Below, in pieces: positions 8,479 through 17,782 of a stretch of 64,000 nucleotides of DNA. Origin of the DNA: Altericroceibacterium indicum (GTDB lineage Bacteria; Pseudomonadota; Alphaproteobacteria; Sphingomonadales; Sphingomonadaceae); the NCBI RefSeq assembly GCF_009828105.1, contig NZ_WTYQ01000004.1, forward strand, positions 234,041 to 298,040. The letters are read 5' to 3'. The notes under the pieces were generated by a model, which worked only from the letters and a program-made list of their open reading frames with translations, searched no databases and had not been told where the DNA came from. The position numbers and the translations under genes were made by a program. The stretch's first letter is position 1, and each line of letters begins with the position of its first letter.

Positions 8479-10224
8479 ATGACGAAACGCCACTTCCTTC
8501 GCCGGTTTGGCTGGTTGCCAATCGCCCTTGTGGTGACATTGGCTATCAGCCTGCTGGCAGGCCATCTGGCGGAGCAGCGCGAATTGGACAGCCTTCGGCA
8601 AAGCGGGCGTACCGATCTCCAGTTGCGGCAGGACCTCCTCGATAGTGAAATCGCCCGTTATCGGCTCTTACCGCTCGCATTGGCAGATGATCGGGATGTG
8701 GGTGCAGCCATGGCCCAGCAACCCGGCGCGATAGATGCGCTTAATCGCAAATTCGAACGCCTTGCCAAGGCCACTGGCGCTGCCGCGATCTATGCTATCC
8801 TGCCGGATGGTGAAGCCATCGCGGCAAGCAACTGGCGCGAACCGACCAGCTTTGTTGGCGCATCCTATAGTTTTCGAAATTACTTCATAGATGCTGTGAA
8901 AAATGGCGAAGGATCACAATTCACACTTGGTACGATGAGCCAGAAGCCGGGCCTTTATCTGTCAGGCCGTACCCAGTCCGGGGGTGTGATCGTAGTGAAG
9001 ATCGATTTCCGCGAAATTGAGCGGCAATGGCGTGTAGCAGGTGGCATCACTTATGCTGCTGACGCTCAGGGGGTGATTATTATCACTAGCAGGCCGGAGT
9101 GGCGCTTTCGTGCCACTCGGAGCTTGTCCCGCGAAGAACTGGCGCAGTTCAGGTCGCAGATTCAGGACAATAAGCAGCGCGCGGCTCTGCTTCGCTTGCG
9201 CAATGCGCCGGGTGGTCTGGTCTCACTCCCCGGCAATAAGGAGCGATTCCTGCAGGTTAGTCTTGAAGATAAGACAATCGGCGGGACGATTAATTTGCTC
9301 ATACCAGTCAGCAATAAGGTGGAACCGATCGCCAATTATGTGCGGCTGGCGGCTGGGCTCTTGGCGGCTGTGTTTTTCGCCGCATTGTGGGGGTGGAGAG
9401 AGCGTGCGCAGCGCCGGGCCGAACGTATGGCCACTGCCGAGGCTCGCAATACGGAATTGGAACAGGCCGTGACGCAAAGGACCGCGGCGCTCGAACATGC
9501 GATGGAAGAGCGCGTGGCGAGTGAGAAACGGGCGGCCGAATTGCGCGAAGGCTTGCGGCAGGCGAACCGATTGGCGACGCTGGGCCAGGTCACAGCATCT
9601 GTGGCGCATGAAACCGCACAACCGGTCGCAGCGATCCGCAACTATGCCAACAATGGAGAAACATTGTTAGAGCGTGGTGAGGTGGAGCAAGTCCGGGGCA
9701 ACCTTCAGGCCATCGCACGCCTCACCGAAAGGATTGGCGCAGTCACGTCAGAATTACGAGGTTTTGCGCGTAAAAACCCCGGTGTCCTCAGATCTGTGTC
9801 CCTGGCTGAGGTCGTGGATGGCGCTTTGCTGATTATGCGGGAGCAATTGAGCGCAGTCACTTTTACCTCACCCGCAATCAGCCCTGATCTGATGGTCATG
9901 GCTGGAAAAGTGCGGCTGGAACAAGTGCTGGTGAATATTCTCCAGAATGCATTGGAAGCGCTCGACGGTGTGCCCAACCCAAAAATCAGCGTGATGCTGG
10001 ATAAGGCAGATGACCATGTTGCACTGGAAATTCGGGATAATGGCCCCGGTGTCGCGCCTGATATCGCCCGCGATTTGTTCACCCCTTTTGTCACAAGCCG
10101 GGCATCGGGGTTGGGGCTAGGATTGGTCATTGCGCATGACATCATGGTCGATTTTGGCGGGAGCTTACGGTTGATCCCCTCCGCGCAAGGCGCTTGCTTC
10201 AGGATGGAGCTGAAACGCCCATGA
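8479..10224 (+). CDS. dctB: C4-dicarboxylate sensor histidine kinase DctB
   Basis: 581 aa. An N-terminal membrane helix (about residues 12-28), a periplasmic double-PAS-like sensing region of roughly 250 residues, a second membrane helix near residue 295, a coiled stretch, then HisKA and HATPase domains. The phospho-acceptor is H377 in VAHETAQP; the usual DctB motif is HELNQP, so the Asn is replaced here. The N box (NILQNALEAL), DNGPG (G1) and GLGLGL (G2) are intact. Senses external dicarboxylates and phosphorylates DctD. Stop and dctD start overlap as ATGA. Confidence 0.92.
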   Translation: MTKRHFLRRFGWLPIALVVTLAISLLAGHLAEQRELDSLRQSGRTDLQLRQDLLDSEIARYRLLPLALADDRDVGAAMAQQPGAIDALNRKFERLAKATGAAAIYAILPDGEAIAASNWREPTSFVGASYSFRNYFIDAVKNGEGSQFTLGTMSQKPGLYLSGRTQSGGVIVVKIDFREIERQWRVAGGITYAADAQGVIIITSRPEWRFRATRSLSREELAQFRSQIQDNKQRAALLRLRNAPGGLVSLPGNKERFLQVSLEDKTIGGTINLLIPVSNKVEPIANYVRLAAGLLAAVFFAALWGWRERAQRRAERMATAEARNTELEQAVTQRTAALEHAMEERVASEKRAAELREGLRQANRLATLGQVTASVAHETAQPVAAIRNYANNGETLLERGEVEQVRGNLQAIARLTERIGAVTSELRGFARKNPGVLRSVSLAEVVDGALLIMREQLSAVTFTSPAISPDLMVMAGKVRLEQVLVNILQNALEALDGVPNPKISVMLDKADDHVALEIRDNGPGVAPDIARDLFTPFVTSRASGLGLGLVIAHDIMVDFGGSLRLIPSAQGACFRMELKRP

Positions 10225-11525
10225 GCGATGTTGAGGCAGGGCGCGTGGCGCTCGTGGATGATGATGAGGACGTGCGGGGGTCATTGCGCCAGTCGCTCGA
10301 ATTGGCTGGCTATGCGGTGGATGAATTTGGCGATGGCGCTGCGGCGTTGAGCAAGATTGACGCCCATTACCCCGGAGTGGTTGTGTCAGACGTACGTATG
10401 CCGGGTATGTCGGGCATTGAATTGTTTCGCAGCCTGAATGCCATGGACGCGCAATTGCCCGTAGTGTTGATCACCGGGCATGGCGATATTGCCATGGCGG
10501 TGGATGCGCTGAAAAGCGGCGCATGGGATTTTCTCACCAAACCCTTTGCCCCTGAAACCTTGCTGGCTGCGGCAGCACGGGCGGCGGAAACAAGGCGGCT
10601 GGTGCTGGAAAACCGGAGATTAAGAGCGCTGTCCGAGGAGAGCAGCAGTTCCGCCCTCATTGGGCGCTCTCCTCAGATAGACCAGTTGCGGCAGACCATA
10701 AAAGTGCTGGCCGATGCTGATATCGATGTGCTGGTGGAAGGAGAAACAGGCACAGGCAAGGAACTGGTCGCCAGGCTGATCCATCGCGGAGGCAAGCGGG
10801 CACGCCACCGTTTCACCACTCTTCCCTGTGCCACATTTACTGATCGTCTGGTTGATGAGAGTGTCTTTGGGCAGAACGGTCTCGTGGCTAGTGCGCATCG
10901 CGGGACGCTTTATCTCGATGATCTCGATCAGGCACCTGCCATGCTTCAAGCGCGGCTGAGCAGCCTGCTTGAAGAGCGAGCTCTGCCCGCAACGACTGGT
11001 GAGCGGACACAGGTTCTCGATTTGCGGGTCATCGGTTCGATTGATGATAGCGAGCGAGCACGGGAGGCGGTCGATGCCGCACTGCTTCACCGGCTGGCGG
11101 CTGTTCGCTTACGGATTCCGCCTTTGCGTGAACGATGCGAAGATCTGCCTTTGCTTTTTGCCCACTGTCTTGGCGAAGCGGCGTCTCGTTTGCGCAAAGA
11201 GGTTCCCGATGTAAGCGGCGCAATCATCGCACGGCTCGATGGATATGATTGGCCGGGCAATGTCCGCGAACTGGCGCATTTCGCCAATCGTGTGGTGCTG
11301 GGCATTGAAAGCGATGGACCTTCCCATAGCGGTAATACGCAAAGCCTGCCCGAACGGATGGAGGATTTCGAACGCAGCGCGATTACGCAGGCGATTCAAG
11401 ACTCAGCCGGTGATATTGGTGCGGCGATTGAAGCTTTGGGGCTGCCGCGAAAAACATTCTATTATCGAGCCAAACGCTTAGGGATTGATATCAAGCGTGA
11501 AAGGCATCTGGCCAAGGATTCATAG
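10221..11525 (+). CDS. dctD: DctD-like response regulator lacking the sigma-54 contact loop
   Basis: 434 aa; start taken at the ATG overlapping the dctB stop. Receiver domain with acidic pocket DDDE and phospho-acceptor D57 in SDVRMPG, and K107 in TKPF. AAA+ domain with intact Walker A (GETGTGKE, residues 173-180). Where sigma-54 activators carry GAFTGA after ELFG, this protein runs VFGQNGLVASAHRGTLYLDDL: the loop is deleted. Walker B is LDDL rather than LDE[IL], so the catalytic Glu is Asp. A Fis-type HTH ends the protein (about residues 395-430). Probably controls dctA and the porin, but unlikely to work through sigma-54. Confidence 0.9.
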   Translation: MSDVEAGRVALVDDDEDVRGSLRQSLELAGYAVDEFGDGAAALSKIDAHYPGVVVSDVRMPGMSGIELFRSLNAMDAQLPVVLITGHGDIAMAVDALKSGAWDFLTKPFAPETLLAAAARAAETRRLVLENRRLRALSEESSSSALIGRSPQIDQLRQTIKVLADADIDVLVEGETGTGKELVARLIHRGGKRARHRFTTLPCATFTDRLVDESVFGQNGLVASAHRGTLYLDDLDQAPAMLQARLSSLLEERALPATTGERTQVLDLRVIGSIDDSERAREAVDAALLHRLAAVRLRIPPLRERCEDLPLLFAHCLGEAASRLRKEVPDVSGAIIARLDGYDWPGNVRELAHFANRVVLGIESDGPSHSGNTQSLPERMEDFERSAITQAIQDSAGDIGAAIEALGLPRKTFYYRAKRLGIDIKRERHLAKDS

Positions 11526-11548
11526 CGTCCGAAAGTTAAGGCATGCTT

Positions 11549-12175
11549 TCAGCATGGCAATTCGACAATCTGATCGGCGAGACGGTTCAGCTCTACCCTG
11601 TCATGTGACACGTAGAGAATGGGCAGGTGTAATTCATCGCGGATACGCTCGATGACGGTCATGATCCCCTCACGCCGCGCCGGATCGAGGGAGGAGAGCG
11701 GTTCATCCATCAACAGAAAACGCGGGGCAGAAAGAAGCGCACGGCCTATCGCCACACGCTGCGCTTCACCGCCAGACAGCGTGCGTGGGCGCCGTTCCAG
11801 CAAATGCGCGATTCCCAGAAATTGGGTCGCTTCTTCCAATGCCATCCAACGCCGATCCACCGGGGCAAGCTTTTGACCAAACAGCAGATTTTCCCTGACA
11901 TTGCGATGGGGGAACAGGCGAATATCCTGAAAGACATAGCCGCAGGAGCGTGCCTCTGGTGGGAGGTTCAGCTTTGTTTTTGCATCGAACAGCTTGCTTC
12001 CAGCTACAGTGATATGGCCGCTTGTCGGGCGGATCAGCCCAGCCATGGCATCAAGAATACTTGTCTTGCCCACACCTGAAGGGCCAAACAGACCGGTGAT
12101 GCCTGCAGTGCTGCTGAAGGTTGCGTTAATCTGGCGGTTGCCACGGCTGAGCGTGATATCCACATCAAAGAACAT
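11549..12175 (-). CDS. modC: Molybdate-type ABC transporter ATPase
   Basis: 208 aa ATP-binding subunit. Walker A GPSGVGKTS at 31-39, signature LSGGEAQRVAIGRAL near residue 125, Walker B FLLMDEPLSSLD, and the H-loop YVSHDRVE. The usual ModC is about 350 residues with a C-terminal TOBE/Mop domain. This one stops right after the ATPase core, as in short ModC-like proteins, so molybdate feedback through the Mop domain is absent. Start overlaps the modB end by 11 nt. Convergent with dctD. Confidence 0.85.
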   Translation of the reverse strand: MFFDVDITLSRGNRQINATFSSTAGITGLFGPSGVGKTSILDAMAGLIRPTSGHITVAGSKLFDAKTKLNLPPEARSCGYVFQDIRLFPHRNVRENLLFGQKLAPVDRRWMALEEATQFLGIAHLLERRPRTLSGGEAQRVAIGRALLSAPRFLLMDEPLSSLDPARREGIMTVIERIRDELHLPILYVSHDRVELNRLADQIVELPC

Positions 12176-12863
12176 GGCTTTTCCCGCCTCCCATTCGCCG
12201 GGCGAGCCATTCGGAAATCACCAGTGCGCCGAGCGATAGCGCTACTGAGATACAGGCAAGGCGGAACACTTCGGAATCTGTTCCGGGCACTTGCAGTGAA
12301 GAATAGATGGCCAGCGGCAATGTTCTGGTTTCGCCGGGGATATTGGACGCAAAGGTGATCGTGGCACCAAATTCGCCAATCGATCTGGCAAAGCCAAGCA
12401 TAGCCCCGGCCAGGATACCTGGTGTCACGAGCGGCAAAGTGATGCTGCAAAAGGTTCGCCATGGCCCTGCACCCAATGTGCGCGCGGCATTTTCCAGCCG
12501 CTGGTCGACCATTTCAAAGGATAAGCGCATGGCCCGCACCATGAGCGGCAGAGCCATGACCGCAGAGGCTAGTGCAGCACCGGTCCAGTGGAACACGAAG
12601 CCAAGCCCGATAGTGCTTTCAAAGAACCTCCCGATCGGCCCTTGTTTCCCAAAAGCGAGCAATAGCATCCAGCCGGTTACGACAGGAGGCAGGACCAGCG
12701 GCAAATGCACCAGTGCATCAACAAGGATTTTGCCGGGGAATTGACGACGTGCAAGCAGCCATGCCAGCGCCAGTGCCAGCGGAAGGATGACAGCAATCGC
12801 CACCATACTGACTTTGAGTGACAGGCTGACAATCGCCCATTCACCCGGCGAAAGCAGAAACAT
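12165..12863 (-). CDS. modB: Molybdate-type ABC transporter permease
   Basis: 232 aa from the ATG at 12863 that overlaps the mgtE stop (ATGA); the frame opens further upstream but only inside mgtE. Five to six membrane helices. The permease EAA-like loop is seen as ENAARTLGAGPWRTFCSITLPL, followed by PGILAGAMLGFARSIGEFGAT, which is characteristic of ModB. Moves molybdate or tungstate across the inner membrane with ModC. No modA (periplasmic binding protein) is present in this operon or window. Confidence 0.9.
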   Translation of the reverse strand: MFLLSPGEWAIVSLSLKVSMVAIAVILPLALALAWLLARRQFPGKILVDALVHLPLVLPPVVTGWMLLLAFGKQGPIGRFFESTIGLGFVFHWTGAALASAVMALPLMVRAMRLSFEMVDQRLENAARTLGAGPWRTFCSITLPLVTPGILAGAMLGFARSIGEFGATITFASNIPGETRTLPLAIYSSLQVPGTDSEVFRLACISVALSLGALVISEWLARRMGGGKSHVL

Positions 12864-14284
12864 CAGCCGGTCAGGCCGCAAGCCACGGCAAGGCCGAGGA
12901 AGGCGAAGAAGCCCATACAATCTGTGATCATCGTCACAAATACCGAGCTTGCAACAGCCGGGTCCTGCTTCAAGCGGTCGAAAATGACTGGTACGGCAAC
13001 GCCGGCAAGGCCTGCCGTGATCGTGTTGATGATGGCAGCAGTTGCGATCACTACACCCAGCATCGGGGTGAAGACTACCGCCGTCGCCAGCCCGATAAGA
13101 GTACCAACGGTGGCGCCATTGAGCATCGCCACGCGTATTTCACGCCAGAGAATGCGGCGGGTATTGGATTTGGTAAGCTGATTCATCGCCAAAGCGCGAA
13201 CAGATACTGCCATGGTCTGCGTGCCTGCATTGCCGCCAATGGAAGCGACAATGGGCATGAGCACAGCCAAGGCCACCAGTTTGGCAATTGCGGCATCAAA
13301 TGCAGAGATGATGAAGCTTGCCATCAAGGCGGTGCCCAGATTGGCGATCAGCCAGCGCACGCGTGAGAAATAGGCATCGCGGATTGGTTCGTTAATGTCA
13401 CCATCACCGGCACCGGACATCAGCAGGGCGTCTTCCCCTGCCTCTTCCGAAATAATATGGACGATGTCATCAACCGTGAGCTGGCCCAGCAAGCGGCCAT
13501 TCTCATCGACAACAGCAGCAGAAATAAGCGCGTATTTCTGGAAGCGGAGGGCAACTTCTTCCTGATCCATCATGACCGGGATCAGTGTCTGATCGCGCTG
13601 CATTACATCGGTCAGCGGAATATAGCGCGGGCAACGCAGAATCCAGCTCAACTGGCAGGTGCCGATCGGACGGTGCCGGTGATCGACAATGAAGACTTCC
13701 CAGAAATCAGTGGGGAGATCATCCTGTTCGCGCATGTAATCAATAAGATCGCCGACGGTCAGATGTTCGGGCACTGCGATCAGCTCGCGCTGCATCAAGC
13801 GGCCGGCGGTCTCTTCCGGGTAAGACAGGGCGCTTTCGATGGCTGCGCGATCTTCCGGGTCCAGCTCGTCCAGAATGGCGCGCTGGTCCGTAGGATCGAG
13901 ATCTTCGATCAATTGGACGGCGTCATCTGTATCGAGCTGTTCGGCGATGCTGGCCACAGCGGCGGCCGGCAAAGCCTCGATCATGTGGTCACGCACATAA
14001 TCGTTCAGTTCGGAAATCACTTCACCGCTCATCAAATCGGTGATGGCAGTGGCAAGCATTCCGCGCTTGTCGGGTTCGAGCAATTCGAACAAATCGGCGA
14101 TGTCGGCGGGGTGAAGCGGTTCGACCAGATCGTAGGTCCGACCTTCATCACCTTCTTCCAGCGATTCGCGGACAGCGTCGATGAATTCCGGCTTCAGCCG
14201 ATTCTCTTCGTCGAGCTGATCGCTTTCTTCGTCCTCAATGGGAGGGAAGGGCGCAAGGTCCTCGTCGAGTTTTGTATCGGCCAT
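12863..14284 (-). CDS. mgtE: Magnesium transporter MgtE
   Basis: 473 aa from the ATG at 14284 (MADTKLDED); a longer frame lacks support. Acidic N-terminal MgtE_N superhelical domain (residues about 40-140, with LHPADIADLFE and LDPTDQRAILDEL), a tandem CBS pair (about 145-265), then five membrane helices beginning near residue 295. The family pore stretch GGNAGTQTMAVSVRALA and a C-terminal D.MGFF segment are visible. Mg2+ channel gated by cytoplasmic Mg2+. First gene of an overlapping mgtE-modB-modC unit. Confidence 0.93.
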   Translation of the reverse strand: MADTKLDEDLAPFPPIEDEESDQLDEENRLKPEFIDAVRESLEEGDEGRTYDLVEPLHPADIADLFELLEPDKRGMLATAITDLMSGEVISELNDYVRDHMIEALPAAAVASIAEQLDTDDAVQLIEDLDPTDQRAILDELDPEDRAAIESALSYPEETAGRLMQRELIAVPEHLTVGDLIDYMREQDDLPTDFWEVFIVDHRHRPIGTCQLSWILRCPRYIPLTDVMQRDQTLIPVMMDQEEVALRFQKYALISAAVVDENGRLLGQLTVDDIVHIISEEAGEDALLMSGAGDGDINEPIRDAYFSRVRWLIANLGTALMASFIISAFDAAIAKLVALAVLMPIVASIGGNAGTQTMAVSVRALAMNQLTKSNTRRILWREIRVAMLNGATVGTLIGLATAVVFTPMLGVVIATAAIINTITAGLAGVAVPVIFDRLKQDPAVASSVFVTMITDCMGFFAFLGLAVACGLTG

Positions 14285-14400
14285 GCGGCTTGTCCTATGC
14301 GTGTGCGCTGCAAAATCAAGCGTCAGGTGATGCGGCAAAGGGTGACATTATGCAGAGCATCCGTATATCCAGCGTCAGAACGCAAAATGGAGATACCCGC

Positions 14401-14865
14401 ATGGCGGACCAGAAACTTACCTTCACTCTCGATACAGGCAATGGCGAAACGAATGACGTGGTCATTAAGTTGCGCCCGGATCTGGCACCCGGCCATGTCG
14501 AACGGATTTCTACCCTTGCGAGCGAAGGCTTTTACGACGGTGTCGTCTTTCACCGTGTGATTCCTGGCTTCATGGCGCAGGGCGGCGATCCGACCGGCAC
14601 CGGCATGGGCGGTTCTGACAAGCCTGATCTCAAGGCTGAATTCAATTCCGAACCCCATGTGCGTGGCACATGTTCAATGGCGCGCACGCAGGTTCCTGAC
14701 AGTGCCAACAGCCAGTTCTTCATCTGCTTTGACGATGCGCACTTCCTTGACGGCCAGTACACCGTCTGGGGCCAGGTCGAAAGCGGCATGGAACATATCG
14801 ATGCGCTCCCCAAGGGCGAACCGCCAGCGAATCCGGGCAAGATCGTCAAGGCGACTGTTTCCTGA
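14401..14865 (+). CDS. ppiB: Peptidyl-prolyl cis-trans isomerase, cyclophilin type
   Basis: 154 aa cyclophilin without signal peptide, so cytoplasmic. Active-site blocks FHRVIPGFMAQGGDPTGTG (Arg and Phe/Met of the proline pocket), MARTQVPDSANSQFFI and the conserved Trp in YTVWGQV. Start chosen at ATG 14401 because the homologous region begins there and the upstream part of the frame overlaps the divergent mgtE start. Followed by a strong terminator at 14887. Confidence 0.95.
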   Translation: MADQKLTFTLDTGNGETNDVVIKLRPDLAPGHVERISTLASEGFYDGVVFHRVIPGFMAQGGDPTGTGMGGSDKPDLKAEFNSEPHVRGTCSMARTQVPDSANSQFFICFDDAHFLDGQYTVWGQVESGMEHIDALPKGEPPANPGKIVKATVS

Positions 14866-14886
14866 AGTAACTGATATTGTTTGATG

Positions 14887-14923
14887 AAATGGGGCGGATC
14901 AGCAATGCTGGTCTGCCCCATTT
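14887..14923 (+). terminator. Intrinsic terminator after ppiB
   Basis: AAATGGGGC (14887-14895) pairs with GCCCCATTT (14915-14923). An inner stem carries the duplex to a short AAT loop, and TTTC is at the 3' edge. Confidence 0.8.
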
Positions 14924-14968
14924 CTTAAGGGCGGCTTGAAAGAACTAATGGGAACGAAGGAGCAATCG

Positions 14969-15235
14969 ATGATGGCGGCAAAGTGGAAATTTCTGATTGC
15001 GTCGATTGTTGCTTACCAGTTCTTCCTGACCTGGTGCCTGTTTGATCTGGTGGATACCGCCGCTTATCTGGCACGCCCTGAATGCGGCGATTGGTGCCGT
15101 GATCGTGCATTTGGCTTTATTCTGACCAATCAGGGCGGGTATGATACGGCGATGCGCGTCGTGATCTTCGGCGGTGTGCTGACTTTCACCAATGTTGCTT
15201 TTTGGATCGTCGCTTCGATACGCAAAAAGCGCTGA
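14969..15235 (+). CDS. Small membrane protein of unknown function
   Basis: 88 aa from ATG 14969, chosen because AAGGAG ends 6 nt upstream; earlier in-frame starts at 14936 and 14948 lack a binding site. Two predicted membrane helices (about residues 5-22 and 58-77) flank a polar loop with two cysteines in ECGDWCRDR, possibly a periplasmic disulfide. Basic C-terminus RKKR. No family recognised. Its stop lies 10 bp from the convergent LysR gene. Confidence 0.7.
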   Translation: MMAAKWKFLIASIVAYQFFLTWCLFDLVDTAAYLARPECGDWCRDRAFGFILTNQGGYDTAMRVVIFGGVLTFTNVAFWIVASIRKKR

Positions 15236-15244
15236 CCAAGAACC

Positions 15245-16123
15245 CTAGAGGCCGGCTTCCATCAGCCAATCGTGAAAAATCCGCACTGGGCGCTGTTCAA
15301 GATCAGCGCGGCGACACATGAACCAATAGCTGTATGGGCTCTCAACAGCGATATCATAGAGTTTGGCAAGCCGTTGGTCATTGGCGCGCTTCAAATGGTC
15401 ATCATGCATCACCGCGATGCCAAGCCCTTGCGCGGCTGCTTCGAGAATGAGCTGTCCTGAATCGTAATGGTCGATCGCATTGGGTTGGAGGTTGGGAAAG
15501 CCAATCGCCTTGCGCCAGGCATCAAAGCTCAATGGCACATCGCTATTGATGAGGAAGGTCTGTTGGCTCAGCGCTTCTTCGCTCGGGTTCTCGCCGATCT
15601 CATTGGCCAGTTCGCGGCTGCAAATCGCGTGGATACGATTCTGGTCAAGCTGAAAGGCATGAAATTGAGGACCGGGTTTGGTGGTCAGCAAAATCGCCGC
15701 GTCCAGCGTTTCGCCGACCCGATCCTTGAGGTTTGACCCGGTATCAATGTCGATATGAAGGCGCGGATATTTGCGGCGCAAGTCTGGCAGCCGGGGAAAC
15801 AGGCGTTGGGTACCAAACAAGGGCAGCACACCCAGCCGCAGGCGCAAAAGCTGAAGATTTTCTGACTGACCTTCCACCGCAACGGCCAGTGCTTCCAGAT
15901 GCGGCGCCACCGCATCATAGAAATTGCGTCCTTCATCGGTCAGCTTCATCGCTTGCTGGGAGCGTGAGAAGAGCTTTTTGCCTACAAAATCCTCCAGATT
16001 GGTTACCCGCCGAGACAGGGCTGATGGGCTAAGGCCAAGTTCATTGGCAGCAGCACGGGCGGAACCCAGCCGTACAATACGGACAAAGGCTTCCAGAGCT
16101 CGAAGGGGAGGGAGGCGGCGCAT
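15245..16123 (-). CDS. LysR-family transcriptional regulator
   Basis: 292 aa. N-terminal winged HTH with the GcvA-like opening PPLRALEAFVRIVRLGSARAAANELGLSPSALSRRV, then the linker helix and an effector-binding domain starting near residue 90 (LRLGVLPLFGTQRL). The target is unknown. It has no divergently transcribed partner next to it: upstream is the 3' end of corC on the same strand, so the regulated gene may be elsewhere. Confidence 0.9.
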   Translation of the reverse strand: MRRLPPLRALEAFVRIVRLGSARAAANELGLSPSALSRRVTNLEDFVGKKLFSRSQQAMKLTDEGRNFYDAVAPHLEALAVAVEGQSENLQLLRLRLGVLPLFGTQRLFPRLPDLRRKYPRLHIDIDTGSNLKDRVGETLDAAILLTTKPGPQFHAFQLDQNRIHAICSRELANEIGENPSEEALSQQTFLINSDVPLSFDAWRKAIGFPNLQPNAIDHYDSGQLILEAAAQGLGIAVMHDDHLKRANDQRLAKLYDIAVESPYSYWFMCRRADLEQRPVRIFHDWLMEAGL

Positions 16124-16273
16124 ATTCTTTTTTGTTCACATTTCTGCAATCAAGTCGAGGGTGAATTGCAAAATTCTGTATGATTGCGAATGTGATACAA
16201 TCGCTTTTTCACAGGAGAGCGGCAGATTCCCGCCCTCCTGAGCATTTTGGCATCCAAAAATAAGAATAAGATT

Positions 16274-17209
16274 CTAACTCTCTTCTGTTTCCATTTCTCT
16301 TTCGGGTTCATGCAGGCGCAGCCTTGTAACGTGGGTTTCATCCCCATCGATCACTTCGATGCGCCACCCGCTGGGATGAGTAAGAATTGTCCCGACTTCA
16401 GGTACTTGCTCAGCCAGCACAAAGGCGAGGCCGCCCAGTGTATCGACCGATTGCTCGATTTCAGCGATTCGCGGGTCGCCCAGCGTTTCGGCGACATCGT
16501 CCAATTCTGCGCGGGCATCTGCATCCCACATGCCATCACCGATGGACACCAGCAGTTCTACTGGCGTTTCATCATGTTCATCCTCGATCTCACCGACGAT
16601 TTCTTCGACCAGATCTTCGATGGTGATGATGCCGTCCACCCCGGAATATTCATCCAGCACGACGGCCAGATGAACGTGGCGCATCCGCATATCGGCCAGC
16701 ACATCGAGCGCGCTGCGTGATTGCGGCACGAATAACGGCTGACGCATTAATGTCGTCCAGTCACGCGGAGCAGGCGTGCCATTGGCGAGGAAGGGAAACA
16801 CATCCTTGATGTGGATCATGCCGATCACTTCATCGAGCGTATCACGATAGATCGGCAGGCGGGAATGGCCATGTTCCGAAAATGCCGCAACCAGCTCTTC
16901 CCAGCTCGCATCGGCGGAAATCGCAATGATTTCGCCACGGGGAATCGCTACATCATCCGCATCATGCTCGCTGAAATGCAGCAAGTTGCGGACCATTGCG
17001 ACTTCTACGCTGGAAAGGTCGCCATTTATCGACGGATGCGGGCGAGGGCCGCCGTCCCCTTCATGTTCATCAATGGCTTCTTCAAGTTGGGCGCGGAGCG
17101 AGGTTTCACCTTCTCCGGCGTCGAACAGTTTGCGAATTATACTCCACAATCCGCTGCTACTGTCTGCGTCTCCCTGAGTGGAGTCGCTGGTTCTGGATTC
17201 CTCGGGCAT
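16274..17209 (-). CDS. corC: CorC/HlyC-family CBS-domain protein
   Basis: 311 aa from ATG 17209, which has AAGGGAG about 14 nt upstream and lies 19 nt after the ybeY stop; a longer frame would overlap ybeY. An acidic N-terminal part, two CBS domains (about residues 75-195, with GHSRLPIYRDTLDEVIGMIHIKDV and HLAVVLDEYSGVDGIITIEDLVEEIVGEI), then a C-terminal CorC/HlyC transporter-associated domain. No membrane helices: the soluble CorC type linked to Mg/Co efflux or ribosome-associated roles. Part of the phoH-ybeY-corC operon. Confidence 0.92.
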   Translation of the reverse strand: MPEESRTSDSTQGDADSSSGLWSIIRKLFDAGEGETSLRAQLEEAIDEHEGDGGPRPHPSINGDLSSVEVAMVRNLLHFSEHDADDVAIPRGEIIAISADASWEELVAAFSEHGHSRLPIYRDTLDEVIGMIHIKDVFPFLANGTPAPRDWTTLMRQPLFVPQSRSALDVLADMRMRHVHLAVVLDEYSGVDGIITIEDLVEEIVGEIEDEHDETPVELLVSIGDGMWDADARAELDDVAETLGDPRIAEIEQSVDTLGGLAFVLAEQVPEVGTILTHPSGWRIEVIDGDETHVTRLRLHEPEREMETEES

Positions 17210-17228
17210 CGCCCTACTGCCTTCTCCC

Positions 17229-17720
17229 TTAAATGTACCGGTCCCCATATGGGTCTGCAATTCCCATAACCGCAAGCGTCTTTATCTCAAGCGCTTCCAT
17301 TTCTTCGGCGTCTTTATCCGAAATCTCATGATCATGGCCTGCCAGATGGAGCAGCCCGTGAATAATCAGATGGGTTGCATGATCTTGAACGGAAACGTTT
17401 TTCTCTACTGCTTCGCGTTGGCAAGTCTCAAATGCAAGGGCAATGTCACCCAGCATTTCAGGTGGGCCATCACTGGCAAGAGACAACACATCATCGCGCG
17501 TCAACATGGGGAAAGACAGGACATTGGTCGGCTTGTCCCGCTCCCGCCATTCGCGATTCAGAATATGCACTTCATCGTCGGAGGTGAACACAAGGCTGGT
17601 AGAAAGCCGCTCATTAGCGAGTTCTGGCGCGAATGCTTGCAAGGCTTCGCAAGCCTGCTGAGCCAGTGTTTCCCACTCGCCCTGCGGCCATGGTTCTTCC
17701 ACGGAAATATCGAGTTCCAC
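17229..17720 (-). CDS. ybeY: Endoribonuclease YbeY, 16S rRNA maturation
   Basis: 163 aa. The zinc-binding signature HGLLHLAGHDH is intact in the C-terminal third. Single-strand endoribonuclease used in 16S 3'-end processing and late 70S ribosome quality control. Located between phoH and corC as in most proteobacteria. Standard length. Confidence 0.95.
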   Translation of the reverse strand: MELDISVEEPWPQGEWETLAQQACEALQAFAPELANERLSTSLVFTSDDEVHILNREWRERDKPTNVLSFPMLTRDDVLSLASDGPPEMLGDIALAFETCQREAVEKNVSVQDHATHLIIHGLLHLAGHDHEISDKDAEEMEALEIKTLAVMGIADPYGDRYI

Positions 17721-17782
17721 AGGCTTCCTTAAATATCATTGGGCTGGATCTCATAATTCATGCGAAATCCAGATTGTATCAA

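Noticed and set aside
13457..14560. Long plus-strand frame across mgtE
   Set aside because: Pure antisense shadow of MgtE; the real plus-strand gene starts at 14401 in another frame.
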